A program made the position numbers and the translations under genes. DNA of 64,000 nt from Phycisphaerae bacterium. Lineage in GTDB: Bacteria > Planctomycetota > Phycisphaerae > UBA1845 > Fen-1342. This document shows, piece after piece, positions 1-9,855 of this stretch. Location: NCBI GenBank assembly GCA_017999985.1, contig JAGNKU010000006.1:118276-182275 (forward strand). The letters are read 5' to 3'. The number at the start of each line of letters is the position of its first letter. The first letter of the stretch is position 1. Below the pieces are notes generated by a model. The model ran no database searches. It was not told the DNA's origin and was given only the letters and a program-made list of their open reading frames with translations.

Positions 1-1059
1 AACGCGGACGGCACGGTGACGCATACGGGCCCGCCGGCCGGTCAGTGCTGCGACCCGACCAGCGGGACTCTGACGCCGATCGACGACGACGACCCGTGCA
101 CGACGGACGTGTGCAACGCGGACGGCAGCGTGACACACGTCAATAACACATTGCCGTGTGATGACGGCGACGCGTGCACGACCGGTGACGTCTGCACGGC
201 CGGCGCCTGCGCCGGTACGCCGCTCGACTGCGACGACGGCAACCCGTGCACGGCCGACACGTGCGTCGGCGGTGTCTGCCAGCACGAGGTAACCGAGGGC
301 TGGGTCACGCTCGAGGTGGAAGGCCTGGGAGTGTACAGCCCGCCGGTGACGCGGACCGTCACGTTCATCACGACCGATTGCCAGACCAACACCGTGCAGA
401 CCATCCCGGTCGCCGTCACGTTCACCGCCAACCCGATCCAGGTGGTCATACCCGGGATCAATACGGCGGCAGATTGGATTCAGGCCACCGAGGGTCACAC
501 GCTGAGCACGCTCGTGCCGCTCACGTTCGGCTCCACGTGCGTGGTCGCGGAACTCACCGGCGCGAACCGGCTCCGTTCAGGCGACTTCTCGAACCCGCCG
601 TGGGTTTCCCAGGACGACCTCGTCGACATCCAGGACTTCGCCATTCTGGCGATCTACTGGAATGATCCAGTCGACCCCAATCTCGACTGGCTCGCGGATG
701 CCACCGGGGACGGTTGGCAGGGCACGGGCGACTTCACGGTGATCCAGATCAACTTCGCCCAGATCAGCGATCCGCCAAGCGGCTGCGGAGCGTTCGCTCA
801 GCAGCAGGGCCACATAGTGCCCGAGGTCGCGGTGGAACCGCTGGCGGTGCGCATGCCGGTGGCGGCGCTGGGTATCCCAGACGCGACGGCAGCGGATCTG
901 GATGGCGACGGGTGGATTGGACCGGAGGATGTCCGCCGGTTCGCGGCGCGGCACCGGCTGGTGCTGCGCCCCGAGTTCCAGGCGCGCCTGGCACGACTGG
1001 AGGCGCTGTTCCCGATCGAGGCACAGGAGGAGCCGGTCCCGAACATCAGCCGCGAGTAG
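1..1059 (+). CDS. Cys-rich repeat protein with dockerin-like C-terminus (5' partial)
   Basis: The frame is open from base 1, so the start lies left of the window. The visible 5' part is Cys-rich with DDxDPCTTDVC and DDGNPCTADTC motifs. The start of a repeat (CNADGTVTH) recurs 114 bp later as CNADGSVTH, so the protein probably carries tandem units of about 38 residues. A beta-rich stretch follows. The C-terminal third holds Ca-binding-like segments (DATGDGWQGTGDF and DLDGDGWIGPEDV) spaced like the two halves of a type I dockerin. Proteins of this design are usually exported in Planctomycetota; the signal peptide would be outside the window. Ligand unknown. Confidence 0.75.
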   Translation, partial: NADGTVTHTGPPAGQCCDPTSGTLTPIDDDDPCTTDVCNADGSVTHVNNTLPCDDGDACTTGDVCTAGACAGTPLDCDDGNPCTADTCVGGVCQHEVTEGWVTLEVEGLGVYSPPVTRTVTFITTDCQTNTVQTIPVAVTFTANPIQVVIPGINTAADWIQATEGHTLSTLVPLTFGSTCVVAELTGANRLRSGDFSNPPWVSQDDLVDIQDFAILAIYWNDPVDPNLDWLADATGDGWQGTGDFTVIQINFAQISDPPSGCGAFAQQQGHIVPEVAVEPLAVRMPVAALGIPDATAADLDGDGWIGPEDVRRFAARHRLVLRPEFQARLARLEALFPIEAQEEPVPNISRE

Positions 1060-1679
1060 CGTGGTCCGGCGGGGATATCGAGACCGGGCGCGGCAGACGC
1101 CGCTTGGCCCCGCGTCACCGGTCCGTGCGGATGCATGGCGGCCGCTGTTGGATACTCCGGGATGGAAGCGCCGTAATGGCCGCGATCCGGTGTGGGTGAG
1201 GCGCCGCCGAACACTGCGGAGTGGAATTCCCGACCGGCGCGCATCGGGGAAGCGCGGTGCTATCTGCGCGGCGGCGTGCTCGTCGAACCGTCGAGTATTG
1301 CAGTCCGACTGGCTGGCGGTGTCGCGCGCGGGTTCCTGGGCGGGGACGAGACCAGCGAGTCGCGGATACACTGGCCGGCAGGGACAGCAGATCCGCTCGG
1401 GGCCAGAGTCATTTGCCGCATGCTGCCGGTGTCCCACCAGGTACGGCGCGGTCGAGCGCGGGGCCCGGCGGCGCCACGGCGTTGAGGAGCTGAGCCTGGG
1501 CGCGCTCCCGGCGCGCGCTAAAACCCAAAAACGTGTAGCGGCCAGCGGTGTGTCGCGCCTATGATGTCATACGTGGTCGGGCGTGATTCGGGTTGCGGAA
1601 TAGGCGACGTGCACTCCAAAGCCGGTAGCAGCGGCGGCACCGCACGCGCGCCTGGCCATGTCGATTGAGGACCACAGCA
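1060..1679. other. Intergenic region, no gene seen
   Basis: About 620 bases between two large exported-protein genes. Both strands carry only overlapping GC-rich open frames without a ribosome site or family resemblance. A TTGAGGA run at 1665-1671 is the likely ribosome binding site of the next gene rather than a TTG start. No terminator or RNA gene was recognised. Confidence 0.5.
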
Positions 1680-4600
1680 ATGCTCTACCGTTCGGGGAAG
1701 ATACTCGCAGTTCTGCTTTTCGTGTGTCTTGGCGGACGCGCACCAGCCGACTGCGTGATCAACGAGATCATGTACCACCCGGACTCGCTCATCGAGGGCG
1801 AGGAGTTCATCGAGTTGTACAACGGCGGGGTGGAAGCCGTTGATCTCAGCGGATGGTGCCTGGACGGTGTCGGCTTCTGCTTTGGAAGCGGAATCAGCCT
1901 GCCGCCGGGAGCGTACGTGGTTCTGGCCCGCGACGCGGCGGCATTTACCGTCCGCTACGGCTTTGAGCCAGACTTCGTCTACCCCGGCCAACTCGACAAC
2001 GGCGGCGAGTCGTTGACGTTGCGCGACGCCTTGGACCAGATCGTGGATCGCGTCGTTTACCTGGATGAGCCGCCCTGGCCGGTGCTGCCTGACGGACTCG
2101 GACCGTCGCTCGAACGGATCGATCCGACGCTGGCAGGCGATACGCCCCGCAACTGGCGCGCCGCGACCGCGGAGGCCGGGCACACTGCTAAAGCGGCTAA
2201 TAGCGTTGTTGCGAGCGGCTTACCTCCGTGGTTGAGCGACGTCAGTTTTCAGCTCTCGCCGCTGCCGAACACGCCACTGCTGGTGACCGCGCGGGCGGAG
2301 GACGCGTCTCAGGTGCAGCTCACATACGTAATCGACTTTGGCGATGCTGTCACGGTGGAGATGACTGACGCTGGCAACGGAATCTACGGGGCCGAAATCC
2401 CCGGGCAGGCGGCGAACGCCCTGGTCCGCTTCAACATCACGGCCACGGGGCCGACCGGAACCATGCGCTACCCGCGCATCGACGACACGATCACCTACGA
2501 CGGGACCAAGGTGGCGGACCCGGCCGTGACGACGGCCCTGCCCGTCGTGGAATGGTTCGTGCATCCCGACGACTATGCCCAGGCGCTGTCTCACTACCTG
2601 ACAAACGAGCTTGAGCCTGCGGTCCTGTGTTACAACGGGAAGCTGTACGACAATATCCAATTCCGGGTCCGCGGCCAGATGTCCCGGTATTGGCCCAAGA
2701 AGAACTGGAAGATCCACTTCCCGCAGGGCCACGATTTTCAGGACGCAGCGCGGCTCGCGCTGCCCCTCGATCAGTTCGATCTTCAGTCCAACTACTCGGA
2801 CAAAGCGTGGGTTCGCGAGATCCTGGCGTACGAGATGCTCCACGCCGTCAGCGCCCCGAGCTGTCCGGCATTTCACGTCCGGCTCCACCAGAACGGCGCG
2901 TTTTACGGCCTGTACACGTTGCGCATGGGCATTGACGACGACTACCTGGACTACAATGGGTTGGACGCAGACGGGGCTTGGTACAAGGCGTACAGCGACT
3001 GTCGCTACCTGCCGCTCGAATCACTCCCGCCCGCATATCAGAAGAAGACCCGCGAGTACGAAGGGTATGACGACCTGCATGAGTTTCTCTACAACGTCTA
3101 TAACCTCACAGGTCAGGCGCGCCATGATTTCCTGTTCAACAACGTTGACCTTGCAGGCATGGCAAACTATCTCGCTGCGATGAGCATCATCCACAACAAC
3201 GATCATGTAGCCAAGAACTACCTGCTCTACCGCGACACCATGGGCACGCAGCGTTGGACAATGCACGCCTGGGACCTGGATCTGGTGTTCGGGCGCAACT
3301 ATGGTGCTGGAGGGGGTGTACTCAGCGACGGCATCTGGGCGGACAACGACGACATCGGGCTGGAGTATAGATCCCCGAGCCACCCGCTCTTTGGCGATTA
3401 CTATCACCGGAAGTATGACAACCTCTGGAACCGTGCGATCGGCGCTCTTTTCGCAGATCTCGAGTTTCGGGCAATGTATTACCGTCGGCTGCGGACGTTA
3501 ATGGACGCCGTGCTGTCAAATGGGTACTTTGAGCAGCGCATCACGGAGTTGACGGGACCGATCGGTCCCGAGGCGGTGTTGGACGTTGGTCGCTGGGGCC
3601 AGTATGGCGAGGCACAGACTCTGTCTCAGGCCGTCGACTTGATCCTCAACGACTATTTGCCGCGCCGCCGCACACACCTCTTCGTCACGCACCAGGTCCC
3701 CGGCGAAATCCCGCCGGCGCAGTCCGCCACCCCACTGCTCTGCATCAGCGAGATCATGTACAACCCGGCAACCGGTTCGGCACAGAGCTTCGTGGAACTG
3801 TACAACCCATCGGCCGATGAGGCCGTCGACCTGTCCGGCTGGCAGTTGATTGGCCTCGAATTCAGATTCCCGCCCGGTACGGTGTTGCTGCCGCAGCACT
3901 ACGGGGTGGTCGTGAAAGACGATCCGGCGTTTCGCGCCGCCTACATCGGTGGACACCATGTGCTGGGCGTGTTTCCCGGTGCGCTCGCAGTGGGCGGAGA
4001 AACGCTGGAATTACGTACTGCGACCGGACTGCTGATTGATGCGGTGCGCTACGATGATGAACCGCCCTGGCCCACAGCTCCCGATGGCACAGGACCGTCA
4101 CTGGAGCTGATTGACCTTGCCCGCGACAACATGCGCGTGACGAACTGGGCGGCCAGCGTTACCCCGGGAGGCACGCCCGGCGCCTCGAACAGCACGGCTG
4201 GGACATTGCCGGAACTGCCCCCTCTCTGGATCAACGAGGTCCTGCCCCGCAATGAAGGTGTGAATCAGGACGGCGCGGGTGACTATGACCCGTGGATCGA
4301 GATCTTTAACGGTTCCGCGGTCGATGTGGACCTGGGTGGCATGTATCTGACCGACGATCTCGCGATCCCGGCCAAGTGGGCCTTTCCGCCTAACACCACT
4401 ATCGCCGCACTAAGCTGGCTCATCGTCTGGAGCGACAACGAACCCGCAGAGGGACCGCTGCACACGAACTTCCGGCTCGCCGAGTCAGCCGGGGTGGCGG
4501 GTTTGTTCACGCCGGAGCAAGCCCTCATTGATTACGTAACCTACGAATCACTTGGGCTTGATGTGTCATACGGGATGTATCCGGATGGCTTCCCAGAGTA

Positions 4601-5960
4601 CGCCACGCTGGATGTGGCAACTCCGTTGGCGGCGAACGTCCTGACGCCCGGCGCGGCGCTGATCCTGAATGAGTATAACGCCGTGGACGCCGACAGACTG
4701 CTGAAGAACAGTGGGAGTGACACGTATTGGGGCCGAGTCCTGGGCAACGGCGGTGACTGGTTTGAGCTGGTCGTCACGAAGGATCATGTCGACGCGCGGG
4801 GCTGGCAACTCGTGATCAGCAACGACACTGGCGGCAGCGGACACACGGTCGAGACTCTGACCCTGGCGGATCACCAGCTCTGGGCGGATCTGCGCAGCGG
4901 CACGATCATCACGGTGTCTGAAAACTTGGCGGACGAAGTGAGCTTTGATCCGGTCGTCGGCGACTGGTGGATCAACGTGCAGGCGGCGGACGGAGCTGCC
5001 GGTACGTACATCACGCCCGAGAGCTTCAAGGTGTCGAACAACAACTGGCAATTAACGATCCGCGACGCGCTGGGCAGTATCGTGTTTGGACCAGCTGGCG
5101 AGGGCATCGCGCCGCCAAGTGGGATTGGGGGGGATGAGGTCTTTCGCTTGGCCGCTGATCCCAGCAGCACGACAATGGCGACCAGCCTGGCATACGAAGA
5201 TGCATATCTCAGCACCTTCGGAGCGCCCAACATCTATGACGATGGCGTCAGCGGGCAGGATTTTGAGGTCTTGCGCGAGCTGGCGGCCCCGTGTCACAGT
5301 TCTGCCGACTGCGACGATGGCAACCCCTGTACATCGGACACTTGCGAGGGTTTTGCGGGCTGCAGCTACTCGAACGACCCCGATGGCACGTCGTGCGACG
5401 ACGGACTCTTCTGCAACGGGAACGAGAGCTGTCAAGACGGCACATGCACTGGCGGGACGCCCCCCTGTGTTGACCAGGCCCATTGTGACGAGCTGGCTGA
5501 CACCTGCCTGCCATGCATTGTCAATGCCGAGTGCGACGACTTCAATCCCTGCACGATGGATGAATGTGCGGACGACGTGTGCGTCTTCACGCCGGTCGCA
5601 GACGGTACGGCCTGCGACGATGGCGCTTTCTGCACGCTGGTCGACAGTTGCCAAAGCGGCACGTGCGTAGGCACCGGCGATCCCTGCGGCGACGCGTGCA
5701 CACAGTGCGATGAACTGACGCGGAGCTGCGTTCGCTGTGTTTTCGATCTTTACGCGGGCGATGATGGTGCAATCGGTGGTGGCGACTTCGGGATTTTTGC
5801 CGGGTACTTCGGTAATTGCTATGAACCGGGCGATCCGGCTCTTGTTGCGGACTTCGACGGGGACGGGTGCGTTGGAGGCGCCGACTTCGGGCTCTTCGCG
5901 GGGTGTTTTGCGCAAACCTGCGCCGAGTGTGCAAACTGCTTTGGTGTGTTGGAGGAGTGA
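1680..5960 (+). CDS. Exported LTD-CotH kinase-like protein with Cys-rich repeats and dockerin-like tail
   Basis: A 1426-aa multidomain protein. I chose ATG 1680 over TTG 1665 because GAGGA lies about 9 bases before 1680 and a signal peptide follows at once (hydrophobic run LAVLLFVCLGG). Order: lamin-tail domain (INEIMYHP, about 25-190); CotH-like domain (about 280-680) with the family-type stretches KKNWKIHF, a WVREILAYEML helix and HAWDLDLVFG; two or three further LTD-type domains (ISEIMYNP near 690, INEVLPRN near 850); Cys-rich repeats (DDGNPCTSDTC) near 1215-1345; and a C-terminal EF-hand-like pair (DFDGDGCVGGADF). Spore CotH is a protein kinase; whether this copy is active cannot be told here. 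Likely envelope-attached or secreted. Confidence 0.85.
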   Translation: MLYRSGKILAVLLFVCLGGRAPADCVINEIMYHPDSLIEGEEFIELYNGGVEAVDLSGWCLDGVGFCFGSGISLPPGAYVVLARDAAAFTVRYGFEPDFVYPGQLDNGGESLTLRDALDQIVDRVVYLDEPPWPVLPDGLGPSLERIDPTLAGDTPRNWRAATAEAGHTAKAANSVVASGLPPWLSDVSFQLSPLPNTPLLVTARAEDASQVQLTYVIDFGDAVTVEMTDAGNGIYGAEIPGQAANALVRFNITATGPTGTMRYPRIDDTITYDGTKVADPAVTTALPVVEWFVHPDDYAQALSHYLTNELEPAVLCYNGKLYDNIQFRVRGQMSRYWPKKNWKIHFPQGHDFQDAARLALPLDQFDLQSNYSDKAWVREILAYEMLHAVSAPSCPAFHVRLHQNGAFYGLYTLRMGIDDDYLDYNGLDADGAWYKAYSDCRYLPLESLPPAYQKKTREYEGYDDLHEFLYNVYNLTGQARHDFLFNNVDLAGMANYLAAMSIIHNNDHVAKNYLLYRDTMGTQRWTMHAWDLDLVFGRNYGAGGGVLSDGIWADNDDIGLEYRSPSHPLFGDYYHRKYDNLWNRAIGALFADLEFRAMYYRRLRTLMDAVLSNGYFEQRITELTGPIGPEAVLDVGRWGQYGEAQTLSQAVDLILNDYLPRRRTHLFVTHQVPGEIPPAQSATPLLCISEIMYNPATGSAQSFVELYNPSADEAVDLSGWQLIGLEFRFPPGTVLLPQHYGVVVKDDPAFRAAYIGGHHVLGVFPGALAVGGETLELRTATGLLIDAVRYDDEPPWPTAPDGTGPSLELIDLARDNMRVTNWAASVTPGGTPGASNSTAGTLPELPPLWINEVLPRNEGVNQDGAGDYDPWIEIFNGSAVDVDLGGMYLTDDLAIPAKWAFPPNTTIAALSWLIVWSDNEPAEGPLHTNFRLAESAGVAGLFTPEQALIDYVTYESLGLDVSYGMYPDGFPEYATLDVATPLAANVLTPGAALILNEYNAVDADRLLKNSGSDTYWGRVLGNGGDWFELVVTKDHVDARGWQLVISNDTGGSGHTVETLTLADHQLWADLRSGTIITVSENLADEVSFDPVVGDWWINVQAADGAAGTYITPESFKVSNNNWQLTIRDALGSIVFGPAGEGIAPPSGIGGDEVFRLAADPSSTTMATSLAYEDAYLSTFGAPNIYDDGVSGQDFEVLRELAAPCHSSADCDDGNPCTSDTCEGFAGCSYSNDPDGTSCDDGLFCNGNESCQDGTCTGGTPPCVDQAHCDELADTCLPCIVNAECDDFNPCTMDECADDVCVFTPVADGTACDDGAFCTLVDSCQSGTCVGTGDPCGDACTQCDELTRSCVRCVFDLYAGDDGAIGGGDFGIFAGYFGNCYEPGDPALVADFDGDGCVGGADFGLFAGCFAQTCAECANCFGVLEE

Positions 5961-6185
5961 TGCTACAGATGCCACACTCCATGCAAACGCGGCCGGTATT
6001 CGGCACGCGTCTGGTGATCGCTCGATACTCTGTCAACGTGCGGGCCGATGGGTTCTCTCGCCCGGTACGCAAGCAGCACGACTGTAATCAACCACGGCCA
6101 TAGTGGTCCGTTGCAGAACGCCGTTTTGCACGTCCATTCATGCGACACGCGTGCGCGTTCCGGAAATTCCGGCCACATTTTTCAC

Positions 6186-6202
6186 CTCCTCAGCAGAATT
6201 CG
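6186..6202. repeat. Left arm of 17-bp inverted repeat around IS remnants
   Basis: CTCCTCAGCAGAATTCG here is the exact reverse complement of 7024-7040. The right copy lies at the 3' end of an ISL3-type transposase remnant. The left copy, read on the minus strand, gives codons for EFC then stop, which resembles the usual end of ISL3 transposases. I infer that the left arm is the tail of a second ISL3 copy. Confidence 0.6.
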
Positions 6203-6433
6203 GTAAGCGTCCGGCCAAGCACAGGTTGTGCCGCGCTCGCGTAGCGACTGGCGGCGCAGGTGCCGCCGCGGTCGTGATCAGGCCGGTGGGTTCGTGGCGG
6301 GGAGCAATTCGGCCAGACGGCTGGCGGGGTGGGCGGCGATGCGCGCAAGCACGTCCCGCAGGTAGGCGAGCGGCTCGACCTTGTGCCGCTGGCAAGTGGC
6401 GATGAGGCTGAAGAGGATCGCGGCGTTGCAGTT
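6203..6433 (-). pseudogene. IS66-family transposase C-terminal fragment with one IS66-like end
   Basis: Minus-strand codons 6433-6278 read as an IS66 transposase C-terminus (AILFSLIATCQRHKVEP, AYLRDVLARIAAHPASRLAE, LLP) and then stop. GTAAGCG at 6203, just beyond the stop, matches the usual terminal sequence of IS66-family elements as I recall it, so this is probably one true end of the element. Everything upstream (N-terminus, accessory ORFs, other end) is missing: coding homology stops abruptly at about 6433, where an ISL3-type sequence begins on the other strand. Dead remnant. Confidence 0.7.
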
Positions 6434-7036
6434 CGTCTGCAGCGACATGTGCCAGCCGTACCTGAAGGTGATTGCCAAGAAGGCCAGGCAGGCCCTGCAC
6501 ATCCTGGACCGCTACCACATCGTGGCCCGGCTGAACAAGGCTATCGACGAGGTGCGGGCGGCCGAGGCCAAGGATGGCCCGCAACGGCTACGAGCTCGTG
6601 CTGACACACAGCCGCTGGTGCTTCCTGAAGCGGCTGGAGCACCTGACCGACCAGCAGCGGACGCGGCTGAACGACCTGCTGCAGTACGGGCTGAAGGCGG
6701 TGCGGGCGTATCTGCTCAAGGAGAGCTTCTAGGCCTTGTGGGAGTACACGTCGTACCACTGAGCGGGGGTGTTCCTCGATGGCTGGCTGAAGCGCGCCCT
6801 GCGGAGTCGGCTGGAACCGATCCAGAAGGTGGCCCGCAGCATCCGCACGCATCAGAAGCTGATCCTGAACTGGTTCGCGGCGAAGAAGGAGTTCTCGGCC
6901 GGGATCGTCGAGGGGCTGAACTACCGCGTGAAACTGACCATCAGAGAGGCGTATGGCTTCCGCACCCTCGAAGCCGCCGAAATCGCCCTCCATCACGCAC
7001 TTGGCCGCGCCGAGACTCACCTACGAATTCTGCTGA
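6432..7036 (+). pseudogene. ISL3-family transposase remnant, frameshifted and with two stops
   Basis: The plus strand reads FVCSDMCQPYLKVIAKKA and LHILDRYHIVARLNKAIDE, the central part of an ISL3 DDE transposase. After about 6570 the similarity moves to the +1 frame (from 6574: MARNGYELVLTHSRW). In-frame stops follow at 6730 (TAG) and 6760 (TGA), and similarity then continues to the C-terminus (FSAGIVEGLNYRVKLT, YGFRTLEAAEIALHHALG). The N-terminal half is absent, cut at the IS66 junction. At least one frameshift and two nonsense changes make it inactive. Confidence 0.75.
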
Positions 7037-7040
7037 GGAG
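7024..7040. repeat. Right arm of 17-bp inverted repeat around IS remnants
   Basis: CGAATTCTGCTGAGGAG is the exact reverse complement of 6186-6202. It overlaps the last codons of the ISL3-type remnant. Confidence 0.6.
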
Positions 7041-7175
7041 ACCTTCTCCCGCCGAACAGGGATTACACACGGCAGGATACGTCACCCAGCGAATTGGTGC
7101 TTGTATCACTGTGCGCAGAAAGATACAATAGTTGCTGGTGCGGGGGCGGACCAAGTCCGTTGCAGGAGGTGGATC

Positions 7176-9299
7176 ATGATAAATTCGGGACAGGCGAATC
7201 GGAGTGTTTGGGCCACTTTGTTGGCCGGCGTGGCCTGCTTGCTGGTCTGCGGAGGCGTGGTCGCCGACGCACAAATGCGAATTACCGAGTACATGTATTC
7301 CGGGGTCAACGGGGAGTTCATTGAATTCACGAACGTCGGCGTGACGCCCATCGACATGACCGGGTGGAGTTTCGACGATGACAGCGCTGTCCCGGGCACT
7401 GTGTTTCTGACCGCTTTTGGGGTGGTCGACCCCGGCGAGTCGGTGATCCTGACCGAAAGCCCAGCCGCGCTGTTCATCGCGGCCTGGAACCTCGGGGGCG
7501 TCGACGTCATCGGCGACAACTCGAGTGCGAACCTGGGGCGCAACGACCAGATCAACCTGTTCGACGCGACCGGTACGCTCGTGGATCGCCTGACCTACGG
7601 GGATGAGACCTTCCCCGGGAGCATCCGCACACAAGGCGCCAGTGGCTGGGTCTGCGCGCAAGCCCTGGGTGCCAACGACGCGTACGGCTGGGTGCTCGCC
7701 ACGGCTGGAGATCAGCAGGGTTCGTATGCTTCGATCGGTGGGGACGTCGGGCGTCCAGGTGTGTTCGTGCACTACGTCTGCCCGGAAGCGCCGACCGGTG
7801 CGTGCTGTGCCTCGGGCGTGTGTACGGTGACCACGGAAGCGGAGTGTTTCGGGGTGGGCCTGTGGCAGGGGGCGGGCACGAACTGTGCGACCACCGAATG
7901 CCCGCCGCCGAGCAACGCGCAGATTCGTATCACCGAGTACATGTACACCGGCGAGGGTGCAGAGTTCGTCGAATTCACGAATCTCGGCACTGAGCCGATC
8001 GACATGACGGGGTGGAGCTTCGACGATGACAGCCGCATACCGGGAACGTTGGACCTGACGGCGATCGGCACGCTCGCGCCTGGAGAGTCTGCCATTGTGA
8101 CTGAAACCACCGCCGTCGTCTTCATGGCCGACTGGCACGGGCTGGCGGGCATCAAGATCATCGGAAATTCGACAGTTGGCCTGGGTGGCAACGATGAGAT
8201 CAACCTGTTCGACAACTCCGCGGCGCTGGTCGACCGATTGAGCTACGGTCCGGATGGATTTCCCGGCAGCGTGACCGCCAATGGTGTCAGCGCATGGCCC
8301 TACGCGGATGGGGTGGGCATCAACAACATTTATCGCTGGCGGCTTTCCGTGGTGGGGGATGCGCAGAACTCCGTTCAGTCGCTATCCGGCGACATCGGCA
8401 ATCCGGGGACGTTCGTGCTCTGGAATGCCCCTCTTGGCGCGTGCTGTGTGGCCGGCGCGTGCCTTGAACTGGGCCTGTCGGGATGCCTGCTCGCTCACGG
8501 TTTGTACCTGGGAGATGGCATTGACTGTGACACGAACCCCTGTCCGCCCCCGAGCAACGCGTTGGTTCGGATTACGGAGTACATGTATTCGGGCGCGGGC
8601 GGCGAGTTCATCGAGTTCACCAACCTGGGCACGACGCCCGTCAACATGGATGGCTGGAGCTTCACCGACAGCGCCAATCTGCCGGGAGCTTTTGACCTCA
8701 GCGCGTTTGGCACGATTCAGGCGGGGGAATCGGTTGTGCTGGCCGAAGAGCAGCCCGACGATCCCCCTTACAGTTTTCGCACGGATTGGGCCATGCCCGC
8801 CGCGGTGAAGCTCATCGTGATCGCGGCCGGCGAGCTCGGTCGCAACGACTGGATGCACGTTTACGATGCCTCGGGAACGCTGGTCGATGAGGTGCAGTAC
8901 GGGGACCAGGATTTTCCCGGCAGTATCCGCGCGCAAGGCGCCAGCGGCTGGCCCTGTGCCCTCGGACTCGGCGAGAACAACATTTACACATGGGTGCTGT
9001 CGACGCTCGGGGACACGCAGGGCTCATACGCTTCCAGCGGGGGCGACGTGGGCAGCCCGGGGACGTTCGTCATCGATTACTGCGGCCAGCTTCTGCTGGG
9101 CGACATGAATTGTGACGGCGAAGTGAGCTTCCGCGACATTAACCCGTTTGTGTTATACTTGACCAACTTCACGATGTGGTCGGCGACGTACACCGGCTGT
9201 CCGCCGCAGATCGGCGACATCAACAGCGACGGCATCTATGGCGAGGGCTCGTTCGGCGACATCAATCCCTTTGTTGCACTGCTGGCCGGCACCCCGTAG
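7176..9299 (+). CDS. Exported protein with three lamin-tail domains and dockerin-like C-terminus
   Basis: 707 aa. The open frame extends upstream through the transposase remnants, but AGGAGGT six bases before ATG 7176, followed by a signal peptide (WATLLAGVACLLVCGGVVADA), fixes the start. Three LTD domains each open with a near-identical motif (RITEYMYSG or RITEYMYTG, near residues 36, 248 and 465) and share GWSFDDDS or GWSFTDS. They are joined by Cys-rich linkers of the GACCASGVCTVTTEAECFG type. The C-terminus has GDMNCDGEVSFRDINPF and GDINSDGIYG, a dockerin-like pair. The near-identical units suggest internal duplication. Role probably cell-surface adhesion or scaffolding; unproven. Confidence 0.88.
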   Translation: MINSGQANRSVWATLLAGVACLLVCGGVVADAQMRITEYMYSGVNGEFIEFTNVGVTPIDMTGWSFDDDSAVPGTVFLTAFGVVDPGESVILTESPAALFIAAWNLGGVDVIGDNSSANLGRNDQINLFDATGTLVDRLTYGDETFPGSIRTQGASGWVCAQALGANDAYGWVLATAGDQQGSYASIGGDVGRPGVFVHYVCPEAPTGACCASGVCTVTTEAECFGVGLWQGAGTNCATTECPPPSNAQIRITEYMYTGEGAEFVEFTNLGTEPIDMTGWSFDDDSRIPGTLDLTAIGTLAPGESAIVTETTAVVFMADWHGLAGIKIIGNSTVGLGGNDEINLFDNSAALVDRLSYGPDGFPGSVTANGVSAWPYADGVGINNIYRWRLSVVGDAQNSVQSLSGDIGNPGTFVLWNAPLGACCVAGACLELGLSGCLLAHGLYLGDGIDCDTNPCPPPSNALVRITEYMYSGAGGEFIEFTNLGTTPVNMDGWSFTDSANLPGAFDLSAFGTIQAGESVVLAEEQPDDPPYSFRTDWAMPAAVKLIVIAAGELGRNDWMHVYDASGTLVDEVQYGDQDFPGSIRAQGASGWPCALGLGENNIYTWVLSTLGDTQGSYASSGGDVGSPGTFVIDYCGQLLLGDMNCDGEVSFRDINPFVLYLTNFTMWSATYTGCPPQIGDINSDGIYGEGSFGDINPFVALLAGTP

Positions 9300-9855
9300 C
9301 CCCGCGCATGGAAGCTGCCGCTCCCTTGCACCCGCGCCTGGCATGCGCAGTACGAGCCAGCGGTGTCTGGTGCGTGGAAAGGCGCATGGGTTCCGGGTGT
9401 GCGCCGGCGCGCCTGCGGCAGGCGGCGGTACGCCCGCTCATCGGAGTCGGCCCGGCTGGCGCCGCTCGAGCGGTCGTCGCAGCCGTGCTTCTGACGTGCT
9501 CACGCGTGGAGCCCGGGAAACCGGCTCCGCAGGCAGCCGCAGGTGCCTGCTCGGGGTTTCCTGCCCTGACCGAGCGGCGGACGTCACCCGGCGCCCCGAC
9601 TGTACGCAGCCCGCGCGCCACCGCGAATCGGCTGCGAGTTGGCCCGGATACTTCACCAGTGTGAGACCGTTCAGACGCAGCGATGGTTTCCGGGCCCTGT
9701 AAACTGGCCATTCGCTGAAATTTGCCTGGTACAAGGCAAGAGCAGCCATAGCCAGTCAAGCGTGAAGTAGAAGGATTTGTAACAGTTCACTCGCCTGCAA
9801 TGGCAACAAAAGGAACCGTGCAGTCGTGCACTGCACTATATGAGGAGATCACGCG
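9300..9855. other. Intergenic region, no gene seen
   Basis: 556 bases. The open frames on both strands are overlapping GC-rich shadows with no family resemblance. The last 130 bases are less GC-rich and probably hold the promoter of the LolA-like gene, but I could not fix a convincing -35/-10 pair. Confidence 0.45.

Noticed and set aside
6381-7175. Long open frame joined to the triple-LTD gene
   Set aside because: The first 265 codons translate IS remnants in the wrong frame; a strong ribosome site and signal peptide place the start at 7176.
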